From Candidatus Nanopelagicales bacterium (GTDB lineage: Bacteria; Actinomycetota; Actinomycetes; S36-B12; UBA10799), in contig JALOLM010000037.1 in assembly GCA_025455985.1 (NCBI GenBank), forward strand, positions 1-10,385: a stretch of 10,385 bases of DNA. The letters are read 5' to 3'. Every line of letters begins with the position of its first letter. The first letter of the stretch is position 1. Positions 1 to 6,623 of the stretch are shown in pieces. The notes beneath the pieces were generated by a model. The model did no database searches. It was given only the letters and a program-made list of their open reading frames with translations, and had not been told where the DNA came from. A program made the translations under genes and the position numbers.

Positions 1-274
1 GGGCCGTCCGCTTGGCCCGGTTCTGGCACAACTGGGAATCGGCTGGGTCGTGATCCAGACCGACCAGCCGGCTGCGGGTCGCGCGCCCGACCTCGCGGGG
101 ATGACCCAGGTGTGGACCGGTTCGGACCTGCAGCTGTGGCGAGTCGACGCTCCGGTTCGGTCAGTGACCCCCAGTGACGCGGTCGTGGTCATCGTGGACC
201 TGGCCGTGGCGGTCACGGTGGCCGGTCTGGTGATCTGGCTCGGGTACCGGCGACGTCATGCGGTGATGTCGTAA
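1..274 (+). CDS. C-terminal end of a polytopic membrane protein, probably a glycosyltransferase (partial)
   Basis: The frame is open from the left edge (first full codon at base 2) to the TAA at 272-274, giving about 90 C-terminal residues; the start lies outside the window. The visible part begins with a beta-strand-like stretch (GIGWVVIQTD), continues through a short soluble segment ending in LQLWRVD, then has one transmembrane helix (about 20 residues, VVVIVDLAVAVTVAGLVIW) and a short basic cytoplasmic tail (GYRRRHAVMS). This order, a small extracytoplasmic domain with a 'G(I/V)xYVVV ... LxLWRV' pattern followed by a last helix and an Arg-rich end, is what I know from the C-termini of large actinobacterial GT2/GT-C membrane glycosyltransferases; AftD in this window has a similar YLVVRNDL segment. 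The catalytic part is not visible, so the family is an inference. It shares strand with the next small gene, 90 bases downstream. Rv0226c-type membrane proteins are an alternative. Confidence 0.6.
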   Translation, partial: GRPLGPVLAQLGIGWVVIQTDQPAAGRAPDLAGMTQVWTGSDLQLWRVDAPVRSVTPSDAVVVIVDLAVAVTVAGLVIWLGYRRRHAVMS

Positions 275-320
275 TCAAACCGTGTCTCGTGAAGACCTGC
301 GTCCCGACATGCAAACGTGC

Positions 321-326
321 TAACTT
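321..326 (+). promoter_or_regulatory. Candidate -10 element for the DUF2613 microprotein gene
   Basis: TAACTT fits the actinobacterial TANNNT -10 pattern and lies 39 bases before the ATG at 365, giving a predicted leader of roughly 30 bases that carries the ribosome binding site. No convincing -35 box is seen 16-18 bases upstream (TGCGTC at 298-303 is the nearest). Transcription could also continue from the upstream membrane-protein gene. Confidence 0.3.
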
Positions 327-352
327 CGTCGGGCTACGGAAACGTAACAAAT

Positions 353-358
353 AGGAGG
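353..358 (+). promoter_or_regulatory. Shine-Dalgarno that fixes the start of the DUF2613 gene
   Basis: A full AGGAGG lies 6 bases before the ATG at 365. The same frame is open further upstream to a possible TTG/CTG-type start near 317, but that start would place this motif inside the coding sequence and add a non-hydrophobic leader. The ATG at 365 is therefore preferred. Confidence 0.85.
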
Positions 359-364
359 CTTTCG

Positions 365-505
365 ATGGGTGGTCCCGCTGGTGCAATCATCGCCGCAGTG
401 GTCGGTGCGATCCTTGCTATTGGTGCCGCTTTCGGCATCGTGAGCTCCCAGACGGCGACACCGGCTCCGGTCGACAAGCCGTTCATCGTCTACGGCGACG
501 GCTGA
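365..505 (+). CDS. DUF2613-type single-helix microprotein (Rv0236A-like)
   Basis: This encodes 46 residues. Residues 4-27 form one hydrophobic, Gly/Ala-rich helix, followed by a short extracytoplasmic tail rich in Thr, Pro and Ala that ends in FIVYGDG. Size, topology and the terminal aromatic-Gly-Asp ending match the DUF2613 family of small actinobacterial membrane or secreted proteins, whose function is unknown; in M. tuberculosis the member Rv0236A sits beside aftD (Rv0236c). Here aftD is about 2 kb downstream with a GT4 and a methyltransferase between. The helix carries small-xxx-small spacing (G2/G6, A10/G14, G20/G24), which favours close packing with another membrane helix. A strong AGGAGG lies 6 bases upstream. 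The last 16 bases overlap the 3' end of the convergent GT4 gene, and a hairpin follows 9 bases after the stop. The family call comes from pattern memory; a partner role with AftD is only a hypothesis. Confidence 0.72.
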   Translation: MGGPAGAIIAAVVGAILAIGAAFGIVSSQTATPAPVDKPFIVYGDG

Positions 506-1689
506 TCTTTCACCCCTTCGGGCGTCTGGTGCTCCAGATGCCCAGAAGGCGCCGGTACCACTGACACCCTCGTGGTGGATCCAGCGGCCCCGGACAAGAT
601 TTCTGCGAATGCGCGGGTCGTGGCTGCCCACGTGAACTCCTCCGCCCGGCTCTTGGCGGCCTGACCGAGTCGCTGTCTGCGCTGTGGGTCGTCAATAAGA
701 GTCTGCAGCGCCCTCGCCAGTTCGGGTGCACCCCCATCCACGAGCAGCCCGGTCTCGCCATCCACGATCGACTCGGCCACACCTCCGGCGTCGCGGTAGG
801 CGACGGCCGGGATGGCGTGGGTCGCAGCCTCCATGACCACGATGCCCCAGCCCTCCTTCAGCGATGGCAGCGCCAGAACCCATGCGGATGCGTAGATCTG
901 GTGTTTGGTCTTCTCGTCGACGAAGCCGCGGAAGTCGACGATGTCACCGACCCCGAGCGTCTGCGCGACCTGCTGTAGTCGTGGCGACCACCAGCCGTCG
1001 CCGATGATCGAGACTCTCAGGTCCGGGTGCGAGCGGCGGATGATCGCCGCGGCCTGCAGGACATGTTCGACGCGCTTGTGCGGGACCAGGCGCCCGACCA
1101 CAGCGATATGCGGGTGGTCACTGGGTTCCACGCCCAGGCCGGGAGCGGCCTCGATGCCGTTGTGGATCACATGGACCCGGTCGGTGCTGACCCCGAGGGC
1201 GGTGACTTCCTCACGCGTCCGTTCGGAGACGACCACGTAGGTGCAGTCCCGGTACAACCGGGGGGCGAGGACCGATTCGATCCACCAGCCGATGCGGGCG
1301 CGCACCTGGTCGTAGACCACCGGCCATTGCTCGCGGTGGACGTGGTGGATGAGCACGACGACGGGTGTGTCGCCCGCCACCGCTCTGGACATGAACGGGA
1401 TCCCGTTCTGGACATCGACGATGACGTCGAGTTCTCCGAACGCCTTCCGGCGCACCCGGCGGACCGCCTCGGCATAGACGCTGAGTTTTGTCCCTGCCCT
1501 GACGAAGCGCACGCCATCGACGGTTTCGACTGGCTCGGCCCCCGGGTACAACGCGCAGAAGATGGTCACGTCATGCCCGGCGGCGGCCAGTGAGCGGGCG
1601 ACATTCTCGACGTAGACCTCGGACCCGCCACCTTCCGGGTGCCGGGTGTCGCGCCAGTTCAGGAACAACACGCGCAGTGTGTCGGACAT
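490..1689 (-). CDS. GT4-family glycosyltransferase (Rv0225-like)
   Basis: This 399-residue protein has the two-Rossmann (GT-B) layout of family GT4 retaining glycosyltransferases and no signal peptide or membrane helix, so it should act at the cytoplasmic face with a nucleotide sugar. The N-terminal domain opens with VLFLNWRDTRHPEGGGSE (about 7-24), whose Gly-rich loop is the usual acceptor/phosphate loop. The C-terminal domain has VVGRLVPHK (197-205; R200 and K205 in the diphosphate-binding positions) and the EX7E pair E279/E287 in PSLKEGWGIVVMEA. Residues from about 370 form a polar, low-complexity tail. ATG at 1689 is preceded by a strong AAGGAGGG (1693-1700). It is divergent from the methyltransferase at 1762, the same arrangement as Rv0225/Rv0224c in M. 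tuberculosis. The sugar and acceptor cannot be read from the sequence; a mannosyl or arabinan-linked envelope glycolipid acceptor is inferred from context only. Its 3' end overlaps the DUF2613 gene by 16 bases. Confidence 0.92.
   Translation of the reverse strand: MSDTLRVLFLNWRDTRHPEGGGSEVYVENVARSLAAAGHDVTIFCALYPGAEPVETVDGVRFVRAGTKLSVYAEAVRRVRRKAFGELDVIVDVQNGIPFMSRAVAGDTPVVVLIHHVHREQWPVVYDQVRARIGWWIESVLAPRLYRDCTYVVVSERTREEVTALGVSTDRVHVIHNGIEAAPGLGVEPSDHPHIAVVGRLVPHKRVEHVLQAAAIIRRSHPDLRVSIIGDGWWSPRLQQVAQTLGVGDIVDFRGFVDEKTKHQIYASAWVLALPSLKEGWGIVVMEAATHAIPAVAYRDAGGVAESIVDGETGLLVDGGAPELARALQTLIDDPQRRQRLGQAAKSRAEEFTWAATTRAFAEILSGAAGSTTRVSVVPAPSGHLEHQTPEGVKDQPSP
515..549 (+). terminator. Hairpin downstream of the DUF2613 gene, inside the GT4 coding end
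   Basis: Bases 520-529 (GGGCGTCTGG) pair with 534-543 (CCAGATGCCC) around the loop TGCT, a 10-bp stem with one G-U pair. After a small internal loop the stem continues as CCTT (515-518) with AAGG (546-549). It begins 9 bases after the stop of the DUF2613 gene, where a terminator would be expected. There is no T-tract, as is often the case for actinobacterial terminators. The sequence also encodes part of the GT4 C-terminal tail on the other strand, so it may be coincidental. Confidence 0.4.
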
Positions 1690-1692
1690 CGA

Positions 1693-1700
1693 CCCTCCTT
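1693..1700 (-). promoter_or_regulatory. Shine-Dalgarno of the GT4 gene
   Basis: On the minus strand this reads AAGGAGGG, 3 bases before the ATG (1689-1687), counted from the last G. It is one of the strongest ribosome binding sites in the window. It contrasts with the divergent methyltransferase gene, which has essentially none. Confidence 0.8.
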
Positions 1701-1749
1701 GTGCGTGACACGGTACCGGGAAGCGGCCTCGGATCGTGGTGCCGTGGCT

Positions 1750-1755
1750 TAGGTT
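1750..1755 (+). promoter_or_regulatory. Candidate -10 of a leaderless promoter for the methyltransferase gene
   Basis: TAGGTT (TANNNT pattern) occupies exactly -12 to -7 relative to the GTG at 1762, so transcription starting on the first G of the start codon would give a leaderless mRNA, a common arrangement in actinobacteria. No good Shine-Dalgarno is present (only AGG at 1751-1753) and no clear -35 is seen (CCTCGG at 1727-1732). The element lies in the 72-base gap shared with the divergent GT4 gene. Confidence 0.45.
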
Positions 1756-1761
1756 CTAACG

Positions 1762-2526
1762 GTGAGCGCGAAACCGACCGCAGATCCGCAGACGAGACTG
1801 CGCTCGATGGCGACATTCGGACGCGCCCGGGAACTGTTCAGTGACTTCCGCGTCGAGCAGAGCGATCCGGACCGCTTCTACGGGGCAATGGCCGCCGACT
1901 CAGTGCGACAGATGTCGTGTCTGATGGACCTTGAGAACGCCCACGTGCTGGATGTGGGCGGCGGGCCCGGGTATTGGGCCGACGCGTTCGCCCGGGCGGG
2001 TGCCCGGTACACCCCATTGGACGCCGACGCCGGCGAGTTGGCCCTGCATGGCCGGGTGCCGCTGCCGGGGACGGTGATCGGGGACGGCCAGCACTTGCCG
2101 TTCCGGGACGGCGCGTTCGATCTGGTGTATTCCAGCAACGTCGCCGAGCATGTCCCCGACCCGTGGGCCATGGGCGATGAGATGGTGCGGGTCGCGCGCC
2201 CTGGAGCGGTGATCTTCTACTCCTACACCCTGTGGTACGGCCCGTGGGGTGGCCATGAAACGGCACCCTGGCACTTCGTGAGCGGCGACTACGCAGCCCG
2301 CCGGTACGAGAGGTCGCACGGCAAACCGCCGAAGAACCAGTACGGGACCTCCTTGTTTCCGGTGACGATGCGCCAGGGGATCCGATGGGCCCGAGCCCAA
2401 CCCGACGCCGAGGTCATCGACATCATCCCGCGCTACCTGCCGTCATCGATTTTCTGGCTGCGGGCGGTCCCAGTGGTGCGCGAGTTAGTGACGTGGAACG
2501 TGGCCCTCATACTGAGGAAACGATGA
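1762..2526 (+). CDS. Class I SAM-dependent methyltransferase (MtrP/Rv0224c-like)
   Basis: This 254-residue protein has a Rossmann-fold class I methyltransferase core. SAM motif I is LDVGGGPGYW (63-72), the acidic residue at the end of strand 2 is D87 (PLDADAGE), GDGQHLPF (107-114) covers the adenine-binding acidic region, and DLVYSSNVAEHVPDPW (120-135) is motif IV. Beyond the core it carries a family-specific block, WYGPWGGHETAPWHF (158-172) and HGKPPKNQYGTSLF (186-199). These blocks and the N-terminal DFRVEQSDPDRFYG match what I remember of Rv0224c. The Corynebacterium homologue MtrP is reported to be needed for efficient trehalose-mycolate transport, but its methyl acceptor is not known to me. 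The GTG at 1762 is chosen because of the adjacent -10 element; an internal ATG at 1807 would still keep DFRVEQ and is the main alternative. The stop overlaps the aftD start (ATGA), implying translational coupling. Confidence 0.88.
   Translation: MSAKPTADPQTRLRSMATFGRARELFSDFRVEQSDPDRFYGAMAADSVRQMSCLMDLENAHVLDVGGGPGYWADAFARAGARYTPLDADAGELALHGRVPLPGTVIGDGQHLPFRDGAFDLVYSSNVAEHVPDPWAMGDEMVRVARPGAVIFYSYTLWYGPWGGHETAPWHFVSGDYAARRYERSHGKPPKNQYGTSLFPVTMRQGIRWARAQPDAEVIDIIPRYLPSSIFWLRAVPVVRELVTWNVALILRKR
2514..2520 (+). promoter_or_regulatory. Ribosome binding site of aftD inside the methyltransferase gene
   Basis: GAGGAAA lies 2 bases before the ATG at 2523 (about 5 after the GAGG core), within the last codons of the methyltransferase. 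The ATG overlaps the methyltransferase TGA (2524-2526) as ATGA. This selects 2523 over the in-frame codons further upstream, which would add 46 non-family residues inside the methyltransferase gene. Confidence 0.75.
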
Positions 2527-5500
2527 CGCTTCTGCAAGATCCGGCACAGACAGTTCCCGAACCCACGTCGCCGCCGGCGGCACCGGCGTGGCGGGCACGG
2601 GTCGTTGCCACCTGCCTGGCCCTGGTGACACTGGCCTTCCTGCAGGATCCGGGCCGCATCGTCGCCGACACCAAGCTGGACCTGACGGTCAACCCATGGG
2701 GTTTCATGGGCAGGTCGTTGCAGTTATGGGACCCGGAGGGCTTCTTCGGTCAGTTGCAGAACCAGGCCTATGGCTACTTGTGGCCGATGGGTCCGTTCTT
2801 CGGCGTGGGGCGTGCTCTCGGACTTCAGGAGTGGGTCGTCCAGCGACTGTGGTGGTCCGTGGTGCTGGTGGGTGCATTCATGGGCATGTACCTGCTGCTG
2901 CGCGCACTGGGTGTCGGCCGCAGCTGGCCCTTGCTGCTTTCCGCACTTGCCTACGCGCTGGCGGTGCGTCCGCAATCGGCCATCGGGGCGATCTCTGTGG
3001 AGGTCTGGCCCATGGCGGTGGCACCGTGGGTCCTGCTGCCTCTGGTCCGTGGCGCCCGGCAGGGCAATGTGGTGCGGGCTGCGGCGCTGTCGGCTCTGGC
3101 GGTCACGACCGCCGGTGGTGTGAACGCCGTGGCCGCCGGTGCTGTCCTACCCCTGGCCGTGTGGTGGCTGCTCACGCTGCGGCCGGGGCCACGCCGCCGC
3201 CGGCTCATCGGTTGGTGGTCCGGATTGACCGCGCTGGCCATCCTGTGGTGGCTGATTCCGTTGGTGATTCTGGGACGCTACTCCCCGCCATTCTTGGACT
3301 GGATCGAGTCGGCATCGTTCACCACGTCGGTCACCGACCCGACAACCGTGCTGCGCGGTGCGAACCACTGGCTGGCGTACCTGGGTAACGCATCCATGTG
3401 GAAAGCAGGGTGGCTTCTGGCCACTGAGCCGGTGTTCATCGTGGCGACCGGCGTGGTGGCAGCGGCAGGCGTCGCCGGCCTTGCGATGCGCTCCTTGCCG
3501 CACCGTGCCTTCCTGCTCGGCGGCACACTGGCGGGACTGGTGCTCGTCGGGTTGGGGCACACAGGTGTCTTCAGTGGTCTGGGCAGCGAGCAGATCCAGA
3601 CCTTCTTGGACGGTGCCGGGGCGCCAGTGCGCAACGTGCACAAGTTCGACCTTGTGCTCCGAATACCGCTGACGATCGCCTTCTGTCACCTCCTGACCAC
3701 GGTCTGGCCCGTGGGCAGGCGCGCCCGATGGCGGCTCATCGTGAGTTCGGTCCTCGTGGTCGCATTGGTGGTCTCCTGGTGGCCAGCCGCCACCGGTCAG
3801 TTGGCACGGGGGAGGTCCTACGTGGCGCTGGCTGATCACTGGCGCGAGGCCTCTGAATGGCTGAACGACGAGGCCGACCCAGGGCGGGCACTCGTTGTCC
3901 CGGGTGCCTCGTTCGGTCAGTACGTGTGGGGCCGGACCCAGGACGAGCCCCTGCAGGCCCTGGGGGGGTACCCGTGGGGCATCCGCGATGCGGTGCCGCT
4001 GTCCAGCGCCGGCAACATCCGCATGCTCGATGCGGTGGAGCAGCGTCTCGAGACGGGCCGGGGTAGCCCCGGCCTGGCCGAGTACCTCAACCGTATGGGA
4101 GTCAAGTATCTGGTCGTACGCAACGACCTGGCACCCGGCGCGCAAGCGCCCCTGCCAGTGCGCGTCCATCAAGCGCTTGAGGACAGTACAGGCCTGCAGC
4201 GGGTCGCCTGGTTCGGCCCGATCGTGGACAACCCTGCGTCGACGGTGACCCTCACCGACGAAGGTTTGCGCGTCAGCTACCCCGCTGTGGAGATCTACAG
4301 GGTCGAGTCGAGCAACGCCCCCTCCGATCCGAGAGCGCTATTGCGTCCTGCGGACACGGCGGTGGCCGTTGACGGCAGTCCCGAATCCCTAGTCGCCCTC
4401 GCTGATGTGAGCGCCCTGGGCAATCGGGCGACCCTCTTGACAGATGATCCCGAATCCTCAGGTCTGGCGGCTTCAGCCGGGGTCGTCACCGACACCGATC
4501 GGCGGCGCGAGATCACCTTCGGCTACATGCGCGGTAACGAGTCGCCGACGCTGACCAGCGATGAGCAGTTCACGCAGTCGCGTGCCGAGCACGACTACCG
4601 GGTGGTCGGCGAGGCGGGGGACACCACCGCCGTTCCGGGCCTGACGTTCGACGCCAGCAGTTCCGCCTCGGATGTGGACGCCCTTGTGCGACAGCCACGG
4701 GGTGCCACCCCAAGTGCGGCCATGGACGGTGCCCTTGACACGTATTGGCGGCCAGGGCAGTTGGAGGACGGGGAGTCGTTCTGGGAAGTGCAGTATCAGC
4801 AGGCTGTAACGCTTCCCGGCACTGTGGACATCGCTCTCTTCAACCGGGGGACCAAGGCCGCGACCGTGACCCCGCTGGTCATCACCACCGACAACGGGTC
4901 CATCTCTGTGGATGCCGCGGAGACGTCGGAATGGCAAACCGTGCCCATAACGGCCGGGCCCACAACCTCCGTGCGCATCACGCTTGCCGAAGAAGACGAC
5001 GAGAAAGACTTCGGCATCCGGGAAGTGGGCCTGCCAGGAGAGGGTGTGAGCACCCTGCGCCTGCCTGATGGGGCCACAGGAGACGCCGTGCTGCTGACCG
5101 CGAGGCCCGGTGACGCGAGTCAATGCACTATCCGGGACACCACAACGATCTGCACGGATGCCTTGGGCCGCTTCTCACAGGACCGTGCGGGGTTGTCCCG
5201 GATCGTGAACCTTTCCACCGACGTGGTGTCCAGCCCCCGGATACTTGTCGCGGCGCGGGACAGCGCGCAGGCTGTTCGGGCCATCGAGTCGCGGCTCGGG
5301 CTCGAGATACGCACGAGCTCGGTGAGGACCCCCGAGGTCGCCGGCTCAGGGCTGGCCGCATTCGACCGCGACATCGGCACCGCCTGGCAGGCAGCCCCGG
5401 ACGACAAGACGCCATCGATCTCGGTCACGTTGCCTGAGGCGCGGACGCTTCGGGGCATTCGGCTCGTGAACCGGCAGAGTCTCAACGCTTCGTCTCCTCT

Positions 5501-6623
5501 GCAGATCCAAGTGGAGGCCGGTGGCGAACTGTTCACCGGGTTCACCGATCAGCGTGGACTGTTCCGGTTCAATGCGGTGACGACCGACCAGGTCAAGGTC
5601 ACCTTTCTGTCGGGTAACCAAATCCGTTCTCGTTCTGAACTGGGGGAGACGGGTCTGCCGCTGGGAGTGTCGGAGATCGCGCTGATCGGGGCCGATGACC
5701 TGCGTCGCGAACTCCCGGCCGACGAGGTGGTCTCGCTTCCATGCGGGGCCGGGCCAGATGTGGTGATCGATGGAGAGACTGTCAGCCGTACTTCGGTGTC
5801 CGCCAGAGTGGAAGACCTCACTCGGGGTGCGACCCTGCCCGCACAGGTGTGCTCGGAGCCGGTGACCCTCCCTGCCGGCGAGCATCGGCTCAGTGTGCGC
5901 AGCAGCAAGGGCTACCAGCCCCTTATCGCGTTGTTCGCCCAGGATGACCTGTTCGGGCCGACTGGCCGGCCCGCATCGCCGTCGATCCTGAACTGGGACG
6001 CCACGCAGCGGCAGGTCGACGTCCCGGCATCCGACGAGTCACGCATCTTGGAGATCGCCGAGAACTACAACCCCGGTTGGACTGCCCGGACTGGGTCGGT
6101 GGAACTGGAACCCACACGCGTCGATGGCTGGAAGCAGGCCTTCGTGGTTCCAGCAGGGGTCGCTGGGGTCACTGAGATCTCCTTCGCGCCGAGCACCACC
6201 TACCGCTGGGGGCTGCTGATCGGGCTCATCGGGGTGCTTGTCGTCGTGGCATTCGCCGTGCGACCTCCCAGGCTTGACCCGATGCCCCCGGCCATCGGGC
6301 GGACCATGCCCCGGCTCTTGGCCGCAATGGTCGGCGTTGCAGTTGTGCTGGTGCTGGGGCCGTGGGGACTTCTCGTCTGGGCTGCCGGAGCATTGCTGGT
6401 GCGGAGGGTCAGTCTGCCGGTGGTCGCATTCGTCGGGGTATCAGTCGCCGTGCTTCTCTCAGCGGCCGCTGGCGTCAAGCCGGCGTCCCCGGTGGTGGCT
6501 CTGCAGGGATCTGCTCTGGCGATCGCGTTGGCCGCTGTGGCGTTGGCGGCTCTTCGCGGGATCTCCACGGGAGCCGCACACGGCGGGAGGAGTGGGAGTA
6601 CCTCTGAGCTGGACGCTCGATGA
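2523..6623 (+). CDS. aftD: Alpha-(1->3)-arabinofuranosyltransferase, AftD type
   Basis: This is a 1366-residue polytopic GT-C enzyme, close to the roughly 1400 residues of mycobacterial AftD, which adds alpha-1,3 arabinofuranose branches to arabinogalactan/lipoarabinomannan from a decaprenyl-phosphate arabinose donor on the outer face of the membrane. The first extracytoplasmic loop carries the acidic motif VADTKLDL (47-54; D49 and D53 are catalytic candidates), then FGQLQNQAYGYLWPMGPFF (75-93). RNVHKFD (370-376) is another family signature. About a dozen hydrophobic helices lie between 27 and 420. The large periplasmic part has two discoidin/F5-8-like modules, seen by D735...T740-Y-W742 and D948...T953-A-W955, consistent with carbohydrate-binding modules; pairs C868/C877 and C1074/C1110 could form disulfides. 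Four more helices follow (about 1227-1345). It is translationally coupled to the methyltransferase, and its last 49 codons overlap the convergent acyltransferase gene. AftD-like proteins also occur outside mycolate-producing genera, so the exact polymer is an inference. Confidence 0.93.
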   Translation: MTLLQDPAQTVPEPTSPPAAPAWRARVVATCLALVTLAFLQDPGRIVADTKLDLTVNPWGFMGRSLQLWDPEGFFGQLQNQAYGYLWPMGPFFGVGRALGLQEWVVQRLWWSVVLVGAFMGMYLLLRALGVGRSWPLLLSALAYALAVRPQSAIGAISVEVWPMAVAPWVLLPLVRGARQGNVVRAAALSALAVTTAGGVNAVAAGAVLPLAVWWLLTLRPGPRRRRLIGWWSGLTALAILWWLIPLVILGRYSPPFLDWIESASFTTSVTDPTTVLRGANHWLAYLGNASMWKAGWLLATEPVFIVATGVVAAAGVAGLAMRSLPHRAFLLGGTLAGLVLVGLGHTGVFSGLGSEQIQTFLDGAGAPVRNVHKFDLVLRIPLTIAFCHLLTTVWPVGRRARWRLIVSSVLVVALVVSWWPAATGQLARGRSYVALADHWREASEWLNDEADPGRALVVPGASFGQYVWGRTQDEPLQALGGYPWGIRDAVPLSSAGNIRMLDAVEQRLETGRGSPGLAEYLNRMGVKYLVVRNDLAPGAQAPLPVRVHQALEDSTGLQRVAWFGPIVDNPASTVTLTDEGLRVSYPAVEIYRVESSNAPSDPRALLRPADTAVAVDGSPESLVALADVSALGNRATLLTDDPESSGLAASAGVVTDTDRRREITFGYMRGNESPTLTSDEQFTQSRAEHDYRVVGEAGDTTAVPGLTFDASSSASDVDALVRQPRGATPSAAMDGALDTYWRPGQLEDGESFWEVQYQQAVTLPGTVDIALFNRGTKAATVTPLVITTDNGSISVDAAETSEWQTVPITAGPTTSVRITLAEEDDEKDFGIREVGLPGEGVSTLRLPDGATGDAVLLTARPGDASQCTIRDTTTICTDALGRFSQDRAGLSRIVNLSTDVVSSPRILVAARDSAQAVRAIESRLGLEIRTSSVRTPEVAGSGLAAFDRDIGTAWQAAPDDKTPSISVTLPEARTLRGIRLVNRQSLNASSPLQIQVEAGGELFTGFTDQRGLFRFNAVTTDQVKVTFLSGNQIRSRSELGETGLPLGVSEIALIGADDLRRELPADEVVSLPCGAGPDVVIDGETVSRTSVSARVEDLTRGATLPAQVCSEPVTLPAGEHRLSVRSSKGYQPLIALFAQDDLFGPTGRPASPSILNWDATQRQVDVPASDESRILEIAENYNPGWTARTGSVELEPTRVDGWKQAFVVPAGVAGVTEISFAPSTTYRWGLLIGLIGVLVVVAFAVRPPRLDPMPPAIGRTMPRLLAAMVGVAVVLVLGPWGLLVWAAGALLVRRVSLPVVAFVGVSVAVLLSAAAGVKPASPVVALQGSALAIALAAVALAALRGISTGAAHGGRSGSTSELDAR

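Noticed and set aside
317..364. Upstream start for the DUF2613 microprotein
   Set aside because: It would put the AGGAGG motif inside the gene; the ATG at 365 has ideal spacing and gives the expected family size.
1027..1593. 188-residue open frame on the plus strand inside the GT4 gene
   Set aside because: It is antisense to a well-conserved GT4 coding sequence, has no ribosome binding site and its Asp/Gly/Val/Pro-heavy composition is typical of a GC-rich shadow frame.
1749..1759. TTAG-GTT-CTAA inverted repeat in the divergent GT4/methyltransferase gap as a regulator site
   Set aside because: The arms are only 4 bases and coincide with the candidate -10 element; too short to claim an operator.
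2385..2522. Longer in-frame start for aftD, adding 46 residues
   Set aside because: The added residues are an out-of-frame reading of the methyltransferase end; GAGGAAA and the ATGA overlap support the ATG at 2523.
3962..3968. Run of seven G in aftD, a possible frameshift site
   Set aside because: The frame continues with family-like sequence on both sides (LQALGGYPWG), so there is no sign of a frameshift or programmed slippage.
3147..4172. 341-residue open frame on the minus strand inside aftD
   Set aside because: It is opposite conserved AftD motifs including RNVHKFD, has His/Gln/Gly/Pro-rich shadow composition and no recognisable domain.
6460..6471. Perfect 12-base palindrome CAGCGGCCGCTG 3 bases beyond the acyltransferase stop
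   Set aside because: As a hairpin it has only 4 pairs around GGCC and no T-tract, it lies within aftD coding sequence, and such GC palindromes are expected by chance at this base composition.
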